DNA of 34,902 bases from Mycetohabitans sp. B8 (lineage in GTDB: Bacteria; Pseudomonadota; Gammaproteobacteria; Burkholderiales; Burkholderiaceae): positions 1-34,902 of the forward strand of contig NZ_JAHLKR010000013.1 of NCBI RefSeq assembly GCF_021991875.1. Reading direction: 5' to 3'. Position numbers and translations under genes: made by a program. Shown here piece by piece: positions 18,149 through 26,273 of the stretch. A model generated the notes under the pieces. The model was not told where the DNA came from, did not search any database, and was given only the letters and a program-made list of their open reading frames with translations. How positions within the stretch are numbered: position 1 is the first letter of the stretch; every line of letters begins with the position of its first letter.

Positions 18149-18970
18149 TTATTCAGCCATGGTTGTCGCTCCTAGTTTGTGATTGTCGCTGGATAATTGT
18201 CGGCGTCGCCCAATTTGTTTGTCGCTGGCCGTACGGCGGCGGTAGCTCTCGACGTTCATTTCGAAGATCGTTGAGTGATGCACGAGCCGGTCGATCGCAG
18301 CGACGGTCATGCCGGGGTCCGGGAACACGTCGTTCCAGCCCGAGAACGGTTGGTTGGCGGTGATCAGAAGGCTGCGGCGCTCATAGCGTTCGGCGATCAG
18401 TTCGAACAGCACGCTTGTCTCGGCTTGGTCCTTTCGGACATACGACAGATCATCCAGGATGATCAAATCGAAGCGCTCGAGCTTGGCCAGCGCTGAGGGC
18501 AATTGCAGACTTTGCCGCGCGGCCTGTAGCTTCTGCACGATCTCGCTTGTGCGCATGAACAGCACACGATAGCCGGCGTCGATCAGCGCGTGGCCGATGC
18601 CCGAACCTAGGTGACTCTTGCCTGCTCCGGGCGGGCCGAACACGAGAACCGTGGCGCCTTTCTCGAGCCACGAATCGCCGGCAGCCAGTGCCATGACATG
18701 AGCTTTAGAGACCATCGGCACCATGCTGAAGTCGAAGGTGCCCAACGTCTTTGTTGGGTCCAGACGCGACTCGGCTCGATGTCGCTCGATGCGCCGTTTC
18801 GCGCGCTCGGCCAGTTCATGCTCGAACAGCGCGCCGAGCAGTCGTGTCGCTTGCCAGCCCTCTTTGTCGGAGCGCTGTGCGAACTCAGGCCATAGGCGCG
18901 CCACGGTCGGCAGTCGCAGTTCGTTAAGCATTAAGGCCAGACGGCCGGGCTCGAAGGTGGGCGTATTCAT
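18149..18970 (-). CDS. istB: IS21-family helper ATPase IstB
   Basis: A 273-residue AAA+ ATPase with Walker A GPPGAGKSHLG (about 115-125) and Walker B LIILDDLSYV (about 172-181). IstB assembles on target DNA and directs IstA to the insertion site. The ATG overlaps the istA stop (ATGA), giving coupled translation. The C-terminal ~25 residues run into the left end region of the element. Complete and probably functional. Confidence 0.92.
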   Translation of the reverse strand: MNTPTFEPGRLALMLNELRLPTVARLWPEFAQRSDKEGWQATRLLGALFEHELAERAKRRIERHRAESRLDPTKTLGTFDFSMVPMVSKAHVMALAAGDSWLEKGATVLVFGPPGAGKSHLGSGIGHALIDAGYRVLFMRTSEIVQKLQAARQSLQLPSALAKLERFDLIILDDLSYVRKDQAETSVLFELIAERYERRSLLITANQPFSGWNDVFPDPGMTVAAIDRLVHHSTIFEMNVESYRRRTASDKQIGRRRQLSSDNHKLGATTMAE

Positions 18971-20460
18971 GCCACCTCCGTGCCAAGCAAAGCGTCGTAG
19001 GCGCTGGCAGGCGGAATCTGTACGTTAATGACCGGGTAATCGGCCTCACGCGGGGCGAATTCCTCACGCAGCGCCTTTAGCTCCGGTAACTGGCCGTCAA
19101 CCAACAAGGTGTTCAGCCTCGTGGCCAGCACCGCTTCGACGCCATCGAGTGCGGCAAGCTCAAGCAATCCCACCATCGTGCGGCAGGCCTCGCGTTGCGT
19201 GAGGCGCTGCTCCAGTTGCTCCCACGTGCGACGATACGCCTCACGCGGAAACAGTTGATCGCGAAACGCCAGCCCCTTGAACGCCTGCGGCTTGCGCTTG
19301 AGCCCTTCGATGAAGTGGCGGTAATTGAGCGCGCGGCGGTTGTTGCCCGCACGCGACCCCCTGGGGGTACTGAGCACCAACGCACCGAAGAGGTAACAAT
19401 CGAGCCGGTCGCTGTACACACGCACTTTCAAGCGATGACCGATCAGGCGCGAGGGCGCGCTGTACAGGATGCCGCGAACCGTGAATGTGCTGCACCGTGT
19501 GACGCGTGCTTCCGCTTCGACGAAGTCGCTCGTACGCCGCAGCGGCAGATCCACCAATTGCTCGCGCTCAAGGCGAAACGCCGCTGCGTTACGTCGGTTG
19601 CGACGCATAACGTTCTCGCGCACAAACTCCTCGTAGGCGGCTCGGTTCTCAAAGTCCCGATGACCGCGCGACATCAATGCCTGATCGATGGCTTCCTTCA
19701 GATAGCGATGAGATGATTCGACGCTACCGTTCTCGTGACCCTGGCCACGGTTGTTGCGCGTGCCGGCCATGCCGTAATGTTCGAGCAAGGCGGCGTAGCG
19801 CACTGTAAAGTCGTCTTCCTGCTGCAGATTCCTGAACGCTGCCGATAGGCTGTCAGTGCGATGCTCGCGCGGGCAGCCGCCTGCTTGCCACAGCGCATTG
19901 TGCAAGCCCATCGATAACGCCTCGAAGCTCTCGCCGCCTTCAACGACATTGGCGTATTCCCATCGAGAGAAGGCCAATACGAAGTGATATAGCCGATGCT
20001 CGAAAAGCACGCCGGCGATCGTCACGCGCAACTCGGCCATGTCGGTGAAGTCCGACAGGCCGCGAGCACCAGGCTCATGCTGCTGGGGAAAAAAGACTTC
20101 CTTTGGTGGCCCCGACGTCGCTCGCCACTGACGTACACGCCGCTCCAGCGTGCGACGTGTGCTGTCGGGATACTGCCCGGGATGCTCGTCCTGTAGCTTG
20201 CGCAGGATCGTGATCGCCTGCAACTGTGGCGCGTTCAATAGCATCGGAACAACCTCGCTCTGCCAGACTTGGGCGAACGGATCGGGACGGGAGCGCCAGT
20301 AACGCCGCGGCTTCTGTGATGGCAGCGTGGCTTCACGCTCGATACGCCGCGCGCTGCGCACACTGATGCCGGCCTTAGCCGCAGCGATCTGCTGCGAGTG
20401 ATGTTTGCGTTTGGACATGTAAAGGCGAACCTGTTGGTCGGTAATACGGGTTCCAGGCAT
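18967..20460 (-). CDS. istA: IS21-family transposase IstA, element 2
   Basis: A 497-residue transposase. The N-terminus has a helix-turn-helix (HHSQQIAAAKAGISVRSARR). The DDE residues lie in LSDFTDMAEL, REHRTDSLSAAF and HENGSVESSHRY. The C-terminal domain is complete and the stop overlaps the istB start. It belongs to a different IS21 subgroup from element 1, sharing little sequence with it. Confidence 0.92.
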   Translation of the reverse strand: MPGTRITDQQVRLYMSKRKHHSQQIAAAKAGISVRSARRIEREATLPSQKPRRYWRSRPDPFAQVWQSEVVPMLLNAPQLQAITILRKLQDEHPGQYPDSTRRTLERRVRQWRATSGPPKEVFFPQQHEPGARGLSDFTDMAELRVTIAGVLFEHRLYHFVLAFSRWEYANVVEGGESFEALSMGLHNALWQAGGCPREHRTDSLSAAFRNLQQEDDFTVRYAALLEHYGMAGTRNNRGQGHENGSVESSHRYLKEAIDQALMSRGHRDFENRAAYEEFVRENVMRRNRRNAAAFRLEREQLVDLPLRRTSDFVEAEARVTRCSTFTVRGILYSAPSRLIGHRLKVRVYSDRLDCYLFGALVLSTPRGSRAGNNRRALNYRHFIEGLKRKPQAFKGLAFRDQLFPREAYRRTWEQLEQRLTQREACRTMVGLLELAALDGVEAVLATRLNTLLVDGQLPELKALREEFAPREADYPVINVQIPPASAYDALLGTEVA

Positions 20461-20611
20461 GCGGCCGATCGCTTCTTATTGATTTGATCAGCCATCGTAG
20501 AATCCAGCCAACCCGGCGCCGCCGGTGGATAGACTATGCGCTTGCTAAGCAGCCACTACGCCTCTCCACCGGCCAAGACCGTCGCCGCCACATCGGCCAA
20601 GATGATTGTCG

Positions 20612-20655
20612 CTGTCCACACGAGCGTAGTCAGTCGGCGCTCACGCATGCGCTGT
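20612..20655 (+). pseudogene. IS66 tnpA fragment
   Basis: About 35 bases, starting near CACACGAGCG and running through GTCAGTCGGCGCTCACGCAT, are nearly identical to part of the IS66 tnpA gene near 25707-25742 (protein piece [11 protein letters not shown]). Too short to encode anything; it records a past IS66 insertion or recombination. Confidence 0.65.
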
Positions 20656-20670
20656 TGCGCGCAAAGTAAA

Positions 20671-20775
20671 AATGCGCTTGACATCGTCGCTGTCGCGCTG
20701 GCTAACAAGATGGCGCGAACGATTTGGGCACTGCTGGCGTACGGGCGAACGTATCAGGCAGCACCAGCACAGTGA
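20671..20775 (+). pseudogene. IS110-family transposase C-terminal fragment
   Basis: Reads ALDIVAVALANKMARTIWAL then LAYGRTYQ and stops at 20773-20775. This is the conserved C-terminal segment of IS110/IS1111 transposases (compare ACALANKLARTAWAL in the IS110 copy at 30437-31464). The rest of the gene is missing. The ~215 bases that follow have no recognisable gene. Confidence 0.75.
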
Positions 20776-21022
20776 TCACGCTTTAAGGCCTAAACCATTC
20801 ACGGTTGCACAGGTGTATTGAACGATGGCAAGACAGGTTGGACCGCGCGAAGGCAAGCCTGAGACATTTCTCGGACCTCCAGTCCGCCAATTAGATTAGG
20901 ACCTTTGCGGCGAAATCCATCGGGGCCGGCGGGCACGCCCGCGATCGAGTCCGGATATAAGTCCGCAACCACCCTCCTGCCGCGCACAATCGCCTTGCAA
21001 ATGGGAGGCGACCATATAAGAA

Positions 21023-21419
21023 ATGTCGTAGTTGGCGCTCGATCGGCTCATGCTGGACAGCTCATGACGCTCTCGCGGGAGTTCAGGAGTTTATCGTGGC
21101 CAACACCAACACTGGAGTGATCACACAGATTGTGGCGATCCGGCGGCTGTCGCTCGAGTTCACTGACAGGGTCAAGCGCCGCGCACATCAAGCGTTGGCA
21201 AGCTGGCTGCATCAAGCGCAGGCCAGCGCTGTACCAGAAATGCAGTGGTTTGCAGCAGGCATTGGCCACGACTACGATGCCGTACACGCTGCACGACTCA
21301 CACCCTACAGCAACGGCATCGTCGAAGGCCATGTCAATCGGCTCAAGTTCCTCAAGCGCCAAATGTATGGCCGCGCCGGCTTCCAACTGCTTCGTACTCG
21401 TGTGTTGAATCGATGCTGA
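21023..21419 (+). pseudogene. ISL3-family transposase C-terminal remnant
   Basis: The main frame reads RLTPYSNGIVEGHVNRLKFL and KRQMYGRAGFQLLRTRVLNR, the typical C-terminal end of ISL3 transposases including the catalytic Glu region (SNGxxEGxVNRLK). An earlier piece, GQLMTLSREFRSL, lies in another frame and joins near 21095 by a frameshift. The N-terminal two thirds are missing. Confidence 0.8.
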
Positions 21420-21504
21420 TCCACAGTAAAAACTTCACACAAAGTGCGAAAGAGCCATTCTCAGCGTGCTGCTGACATTCGAAGACTCGCTCGCGACTTC
21501 ATTC

Positions 21505-21912
21505 CTACCTTGTCAACCAGTTTTCCAGTGACAGGTCCGGCACGCGAGAGAACTCGCGTTCGTTATCCGTGACTAGGGTGGCTTTGATCGCGAGCGCCTG
21601 GGCTGCGATCCATGTGTCATTAGCCCCGATTGGGATTCCTTGCCGTTCTAAACATGCCCTCACGCGCGCATAGTAGCGGGTGGTCTCAGCATCAAAGCCG
21701 ACGAAGGGTAGTCGTTGCGCCAAAGTGGCGAGACGGGCGCGGTTGCGCTCACTATGAGCGCTTTTCTCCGCGCCAAATTCCAACTCTCCAAGCACAATCA
21801 CCGATAGGCGCATGCTACTGAGCGGCAGCGTTTCTAGCCGCTGCTGTATGTCTGGATGCCCTTTCAAAGCGGCAATCAAAATGTTGGTATCTAGCAGGTA
21901 GAGCGCGGTCAT
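21505..21912 (-). CDS. vapC: VapC-type PIN toxin
   Basis: A 135-residue PIN-domain ribonuclease. Acidic residues are intact: Asp8 (YLLDTNILI), Glu43 (LGELEFG), Asp99 (GANDTWIAA) and Asp116 (LVTDNEREF). The C-terminal SLENWL is typical of VapC. It follows a Phd-type antitoxin gene by three bases on the same strand, forming an apparently intact module. The likely cellular target is RNA (tRNA or rRNA in studied relatives); the exact target cannot be read from sequence. Confidence 0.92.
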   Translation of the reverse strand: MTALYLLDTNILIAALKGHPDIQQRLETLPLSSMRLSVIVLGELEFGAEKSAHSERNRARLATLAQRLPFVGFDAETTRYYARVRACLERQGIPIGANDTWIAAQALAIKATLVTDNEREFSRVPDLSLENWLTR

Positions 21913-21915
21913 GGA

Positions 21916-22152
21916 CTAATTGTCCATCGAGGCTACGGCCTCGGCTGGCTTATCTTCCGGAGCTTGCAGATCAATATCATTCTGGCTCGACCAAAAGTCA
22001 CGAAAGGCGTCGGCCGCGACGCTTGGCTGATTGGGGATCATCCGCGCCACAATTTTCCCATGACGGGTGATAGCAATTTCCGCGCCGGCCTCTATCTCAA
22101 CCAATAGGGCTGAGAAATGGGACTTGGCTTCAACCACAGTCAAGGTTTTCAT
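21916..22152 (-). CDS. Phd/YefM-family antitoxin of the VapC module
   Basis: A 78-residue antitoxin beginning MKTLTVVEAKSHFSALLVEI with the Phd DNA-binding fold (ITRHGKIVARMIP) and a charged, flexible C-terminal tail. The ATG at 22152 was chosen over one 15 bases upstream because a GGAG site lies just before it and the upstream ATG sits inside the palindromic operator. It should bind the palindrome to repress the operon and neutralise VapC. Confidence 0.9.
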   Translation of the reverse strand: MKTLTVVEAKSHFSALLVEIEAGAEIAITRHGKIVARMIPNQPSVAADAFRDFWSSQNDIDLQAPEDKPAEAVASMDN

Positions 22153-22154
22153 AA

Positions 22155-22202
22155 GGATCTCCATCATATTATGACCACATGGTCATAATATGATGGAGAT
22201 CC
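22155..22202. promoter_or_regulatory. Perfect 48-bp palindrome, operator of the Phd/VapC operon
   Basis: Two 23-base arms (22155-22177 and 22180-22202) are perfectly complementary around a two-base centre. The core arm is CATCATATTATGACCA. The palindrome begins two bases before the antitoxin ATG and includes its ribosome-binding GGAG. Its AT-rich centre could hold the promoter. The mirror GGAG on the other side has no gene after it. Confidence 0.8.
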
Positions 22203-22228
22203 ATCTCTGTCAATTCGGCGTCCAGGAA

Positions 22229-22395
22229 TTAAGACGAGTACCCGCGTTCGTGCCAGTCATGCCAGTTGGCTACGGCTTGCTGTAGGTTGCAGTTGCCGCC
22301 GACGGGGACAAGTTGCGCCAGCGGCGCGACGATTTCACGCGTGCCGTGGTGCCCACCCACGAAAATGGCGTCCCGGCCAAGCGGGTCGGGTGTGT
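22229..22395 (-). pseudogene. Unidentified C-terminal gene fragment
   Basis: A minus-strand frame of about 55 codons without a start (pieces GRDAIFVGGHHGTREIVAPL and AVANWHDWHERGYSS, then stop) looks protein-like but matches no family I know. The rest of the 22203-22650 stretch shows no other recognisable gene. Low confidence. Confidence 0.3.
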
Positions 22396-22650
22396 TTCAT
22401 TCTGGGGCTGGCAGCTGACCGAGCAAAAAACAAGTACTGTCATGCGATTGCGCGTCCTCTGAGGTAAGTCCTGCTTGGCAGCCCACTTACTTGTTGCTCG
22501 ATTTGGTGAGGTACATCGAAGACGAGCGCAAAAATGCTGTCCAGGCCAGACGCCGCTAAGATGAAACCGCCCACGAACGTAATCTCATCTGGCCGTCGCT
22601 GCTGGAGCGCCCGCGCAACGAAACGCTGGGTACGTCGCTGCTCGCTATGA

Positions 22651-22930
22651 TCAGCGCTGTGGCTCCCGAGCAGGGGGCTCGACCGAGTCCGTGTCGCCCC
22701 AGTTCATCCGATGGCCGCGCACCGTCTCGCGATGCCGCGTGTCCTCTTCTTCGTGCAAGTACAGGCTCGTGGTGGTCAGCGACACGTGTCCGAGGTTATC
22801 ACGCATCGTGCGCAGGTCGAGGCCAGCGTCGGCCTGATGCGAGCCGACCGTATGCCGCAGCCAATGCGCTGAGGCCAGCTCTTTGGCCAGTCCGCAAATT
22901 CGAGCCCGTGCGCGCAGCCGTGATCATGGC
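22651..22930 (-). pseudogene. Tyrosine recombinase C-terminal fragment
   Basis: The frame reads AKELASAHWLRHTVGSHQAD, GLDLRTMRDNLGHVSLTTTS and LYLHEEEDTRHRE, then stop. It has the H-x-x-R motif, the LGH histidine and the nucleophilic tyrosine (SLYLH) of phage-type integrases. The N-terminal DNA-binding domain and the box I arginine are missing; upstream sequence belongs to an IS3 fragment. Inactive remnant, unlike the degenerate but full-length relative at 1441. Confidence 0.85.
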
Positions 22931-22959
22931 CCGGGCACACTAAAAACCTGACGGGCTCA

Positions 22960-23220
22960 TCCTGCAACATGGCTTTGTCCAGCGACAGGTCTGCCATCAG
23001 CCTCTTAAGCTTCGCGTTCTCCTCTTCGAGTTGCTTCAACCGGCGTAGCTCCGAGGGGCCGAGGCCGCCAATTGTAAAACGTCGCATCGCTGATGCCCAT
23101 CTTGCGGCACCACTCCCGCCACCGGCGTGCCCAGCTTTGCCTGCTTTAACGCGAATGCCATCGGTTCTTCCGTGTATTGGCTCTTCTTTACGACATGACC
23201 TTCTGCTTGTCAAGGTTGCA
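22960..23220 (-). pseudogene. IS3-family orfA remnant
   Basis: The minus strand reads GGLGPSELRRLKQLEEENAK and LKRLMADLSLDKAMLQDE, the leucine-zipper region of IS3-family OrfA. The N-terminal half (KKSQYTEEPMAFALKQAKLG) lies in a different frame, so at least one frameshift is present. No orfB follows; the sequence runs into the recombinase fragment. Confidence 0.8.
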
Positions 23221-23275
23221 TCATGCCGGATTTTTCTACTTTTGAATGGCCCAGTTTTTTTGGGGTAGCCTCAGG

Positions 23276-23769
23276 CCGTCAACGGGCGAAAAAGCCGCTA
23301 ACTACCGTGGAACCGCACGTGAGCCCGCACCAGTTTGCGCGGTATTGCCCGCCTCAAGTTCGTTTAGATAGCAAATGAGGCTATCCCAAACCACTGGCGA
23401 CATAACGTATTGAGTGTCATCAAAAGTCAGTACCTTGAACGACCTTTGCCGCGCGTTGCACGCGAGCACGAACGCGCCGCCAATCGGGCGAAGCACGGCG
23501 TATTACCGGCGATTGTCAAACCATGTGATCCGCTTGGCTGAAACGACCTGACATGCTACGCACATTTAGTTATTGCTCGGCCAATGTCCCCTGTCGTTAC
23601 CCGCTTGCATCACTCGCCTGCCATATCGCGGCTCATCCGCCGGCTTATGTCATCCGCCAAAAGTCTCGCGCTTGTGACGTATCGCTGCGCGCCTGTGCCC
23701 AGTTTTCGCTAGCCTGCTGCGCAACCTCGCTACGCGTGGCGTCTTCTTTACTTCTTGCTGAGCTTGCCG
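23276..23769. other. No confident gene; upstream region of the F-box protein gene
   Basis: Contains a 64-codon minus-strand frame (23302-23496, starting MLRPIGGAFVLACNARQRSF) that is protein-like but unrecognised. The part nearest the F-box gene was inspected for a TTCG-N16-TTCG (hrpII-type) element and none was found. No terminator or RNA gene was seen. Confidence 0.4.
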
Positions 23770-25128
23770 ATGGACTTCGATCTGAATGCCGCTTTAAACG
23801 ACTATCAGGCCTATATCTACGCGTTAGAGGCTCGCCCGACACCCGCCGCTTCGGCGCCACCGCCACCGCAGCTACCCAGCGCCGCGTGGGCAAACCCATC
23901 GGCCAAGCGGCCCACCACCTACCAGGACCTGCCGACCGAAGTCATCGCGCGCATTGGTGACTACGTGCCCGTCCAAGACGTGATGCCATTTTCCACCGTT
24001 GACCGGCGCACCTATTATGCAATGCAGACCCGGCGCCTCATTCATAACTATTGGCAACGAGCAAAGCAAGCGGCGACCTTCCAGTCGATCCACCGCCTGC
24101 TCGATGAGATGGACGGCACGCTCGCCGATCCAGCGCAGTACACTGAACCCCTGGACGCGCTGTGCCAGCGTCTGAAAACGTTGAAGGCCGGGCGCACCCG
24201 CGTATTTAAGCGTTTATTCGCAGCCGCGCAGCGTATCCCGCAAGACGGCGTGCAGATACAAAAAGCGCTGTTGCTCATGCACCGGCATTTCACCTATGAG
24301 CGCGAATGGATGGAGCTGTTTGACTTTGCCTACGCGCTGGCCGAACAGCGCGAGCCCGGGCAGGACAATGTGTGGCCGGAACTGGCGCTTGGACTGTCGA
24401 ATTTTTCCCTCGACACACCTGAGACCCCTGAGTTCGCTCAGTGGTATTACAAGATTCTGGCACGGCTGCCGTCATTGAGCGTAGCCGAGCAAGCGCAGAT
24501 CATTCCCACATTGACCCGTTTACTAGATAAATTTAATCAAGCAGACCCGCGCATCCCTGAGCTTTATACGCTCTTACACGACTACGCGTTACGCCTGCCC
24601 CCCTCTCATCAAGGCGCATCGGTCGGCGCGTTGGCAAGCTACGTGTGGCAATTGCCGGAAGCGGAACAATCCGCGCGGTATGTGCAAATGCGCGATTGGG
24701 CGCTGTCGCTGCCTGACGACCAGTGGGGGGCCGCACTGCAGCGTTTGCCTGAAGGACTGGGTAGTTTTTCACCTAAGCGACAAGCGCAGGAGCTGGCGTT
24801 GCTGGAGCGCTATTTAGGGCGCGTGCCGACGGCGCAGCGCCCGCAAGCAGCAGTCGGGTTAATTAGAAGTATCTATTTCATCAATGACACGCTAGCCAAG
24901 CGGGGATGGCAGCAGGGATTGAGTCTACTGAACGGGGCGGGTGAAGCCGCTTTATGGGAAGTACTGAGCGAGCTTCGGGCCAATGGGGTGCTATGGCGCC
25001 GGAACAATCGCCAATGGAAAGTGGCAATGGGTGAGATCACGCGCTTTATGAAAGCCAACCATTTTTCCAAACCCGCCCAGGCGCGAATCCAAGACAGTGT
25101 GAGCTGGCTCAGAAGTCGGCCAGATTAA
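23770..25128 (+). CDS. F-box protein with C-terminal helical repeats, candidate host-directed effector
   Basis: A 452-residue protein starting MDFDLNAALNDYQAYIYAL (ATG 23770; an in-frame TTG at 23755 is possible). After a Pro/Ala-rich linker (residues 23-48), residues ~51-92 match the eukaryotic F-box pattern: YQDLPTEVIARIGDYVPVQD, then VMPFSTVDRRTYYAM. F-boxes bind Skp1 in SCF ubiquitin ligases. The rest is alpha-helical; from about residue 185 it forms degenerate 38-44-residue units with a recurring LP, for example LHDYALRLPPSHQGASVGAL, MRDWALSLPDDQWGAALQRL and LLERYLGRVPTAQRPQAAVG, resembling HEAT/ARM-type repeats such as those of Ralstonia SKWP effectors. No signal peptide or membrane segment. 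Bacteria lack SCF ligases, so action in the fungal host is inferred. The frame is intact amid debris. Confidence 0.75.
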   Translation: MDFDLNAALNDYQAYIYALEARPTPAASAPPPPQLPSAAWANPSAKRPTTYQDLPTEVIARIGDYVPVQDVMPFSTVDRRTYYAMQTRRLIHNYWQRAKQAATFQSIHRLLDEMDGTLADPAQYTEPLDALCQRLKTLKAGRTRVFKRLFAAAQRIPQDGVQIQKALLLMHRHFTYEREWMELFDFAYALAEQREPGQDNVWPELALGLSNFSLDTPETPEFAQWYYKILARLPSLSVAEQAQIIPTLTRLLDKFNQADPRIPELYTLLHDYALRLPPSHQGASVGALASYVWQLPEAEQSARYVQMRDWALSLPDDQWGAALQRLPEGLGSFSPKRQAQELALLERYLGRVPTAQRPQAAVGLIRSIYFINDTLAKRGWQQGLSLLNGAGEAALWEVLSELRANGVLWRRNNRQWKVAMGEITRFMKANHFSKPAQARIQDSVSWLRSRPD

Positions 25129-25462
25129 CAGCCACAGCAGCTTAAGTACATCAGTCGTTGGACAATTCCAGTGCATCGAGGCGTCGGATATCGACATCCC
25201 GGAGGACGGAAATTCACTAAAGTCGTCGGTAAAGACACCGAAAACGCCCAATCTTGAGCCAGTTTGCCTCATCGGCAGGCTATCACAGCAAGCACATCAT
25301 TTGCGTGCTGTGCGCCGCAATCGCGATGATCGGCGCCGACGGCTTGTGCAAGGACAGCCGCGCGGCTGCTCTACGCGCGACGCATCGGACAACGGCCCAC
25401 GCCAGTGGTACAAAACGTTCGCGTGTTGGGACGGTTTTTCGCAGTGCCAAGCCGGTTATGCA
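25129..25462. other. No recognisable gene between the F-box gene and IS66
   Basis: Only short overlapping frames without recognisable motifs on either strand. The in-frame extension upstream of IS66 tnpA lies here but precedes the element's end and is not coding. Confidence 0.45.
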
Positions 25463-25546
25463 GTAAGCGTTGTTCCATCACCGTCTGTTCATGAGGGCTT
25501 GAAGTCGGCAACCTACTTCCCACCAGATCAAGTGGGAATTAGGACG

Positions 25547-25900
25547 ATGGAAGCGAAGGCACTGGGCCGACGACTGGGATCCAAGAACTACTCGAAGCAA
25601 TTCCGGGCAATGGTCGTGGCGCAAGCGAACGATCCGGCCCGCTCAATTGCGGATGTGGCACAGGAGCACGGTCTGAATGCCAACATGATCGCGCGTTGGC
25701 GTCGCGCACACGAGCGTAGCCAGTCGGCGCTCACGCATGCGCAGCCCACCGAAACGTTTATTCCTGTACAGCTGCCCGTGCCGGCGCAAGTGGCGTCAAG
25801 TCTCATCGTCGAATGTGGGGCTGTACGGGTTCGCTTCGATGGGCCACTTGAGCTGAGCGTACTGCGGACAGTGCTGACAACGTTACGGTCGGCATCGTGA
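25547..25900 (+). CDS. tnpA: IS66-family TnpA
   Basis: A 117-residue protein beginning [20 protein letters not shown], with a helix-turn-helix ([20 protein letters not shown]) of the Tnp_1/OrfA type. It overlaps tnpB by four bases (ATGA). The open frame extends upstream to 25301, but that part lies outside or across the IS end. Intact. Confidence 0.85.
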   Translation: MEAKALGRRLGSKNYSKQFRAMVVAQANDPARSIADVAQEHGLNANMIARWRRAHERSQSALTHAQPTETFIPVQLPVPAQVASSLIVECGAVRVRFDGPLELSVLRTVLTTLRSAS

Positions 25901-26244
25901 TGGGTCTGCCCGCAGGGACGCGCGTGTGGTTGGCCGCCGGCGTGACGGATATGAGAGCTGGTTTCAACAGCCTTGCAGCTAAGGTGCAAACCGTGTTGGA
26001 GCGTGATCCATTCTCTGGGCACGTGTTCGTGTTCCGTGGCAAGCGCGGTGACCTGCTCAAGGTGCTATGGTGGAGCGGCGACGGCATGTGTTTGCTGATG
26101 AAGCGACTCGAGAAGGGACGCTTCATTTGGCCTCAAGCGGACAGCGGCGTCATTTGCCTTAGCCCGGCGCAACTGTCGATGCTGCTTGAAGGCATTGACT
26201 GGCGGCAACCGACGAGAACGGCGCGACCGACTTGGGCGTTGTAA
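25897..26244 (+). CDS. tnpB: IS66-family TnpB (Orf2)
   Basis: A 115-residue protein with the IS66 Orf2 signatures [38 protein letters not shown] and [15 protein letters not shown]. Required for IS66 transposition in studied members, mechanism unclear. Intact, translationally coupled to tnpA. Confidence 0.92.
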   Translation: MMGLPAGTRVWLAAGVTDMRAGFNSLAAKVQTVLERDPFSGHVFVFRGKRGDLLKVLWWSGDGMCLLMKRLEKGRFIWPQADSGVICLSPAQLSMLLEGIDWRQPTRTARPTWAL

Positions 26245-26273
26245 ACGTCGCCGCCGGCGCGTAAACTGCCGGC

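Larger units (their letters stand above)
18107..20611 (-). mobile_element. IS21-family element 2, apparently complete
   Basis: Subterminal inverted repeats CGACAATCGTCTTGGCCG (18107-18124) and, on the other side, CGGCCAAGATGATTGTCG (20594-20611) match at 17 of 18 positions. Between them lie an intact istA-istB pair on the minus strand. Exact outer ends may extend a few bases further. It has replaced the 3' part of element 1. Confidence 0.75.

Noticed and set aside
23553-23960. 135-codon frame overlapping the start of the F-box gene
   Set aside because: It lies in a different frame from the F-box protein, has no recognisable domain and is Cys/Arg/Ala-rich shadow-like text.
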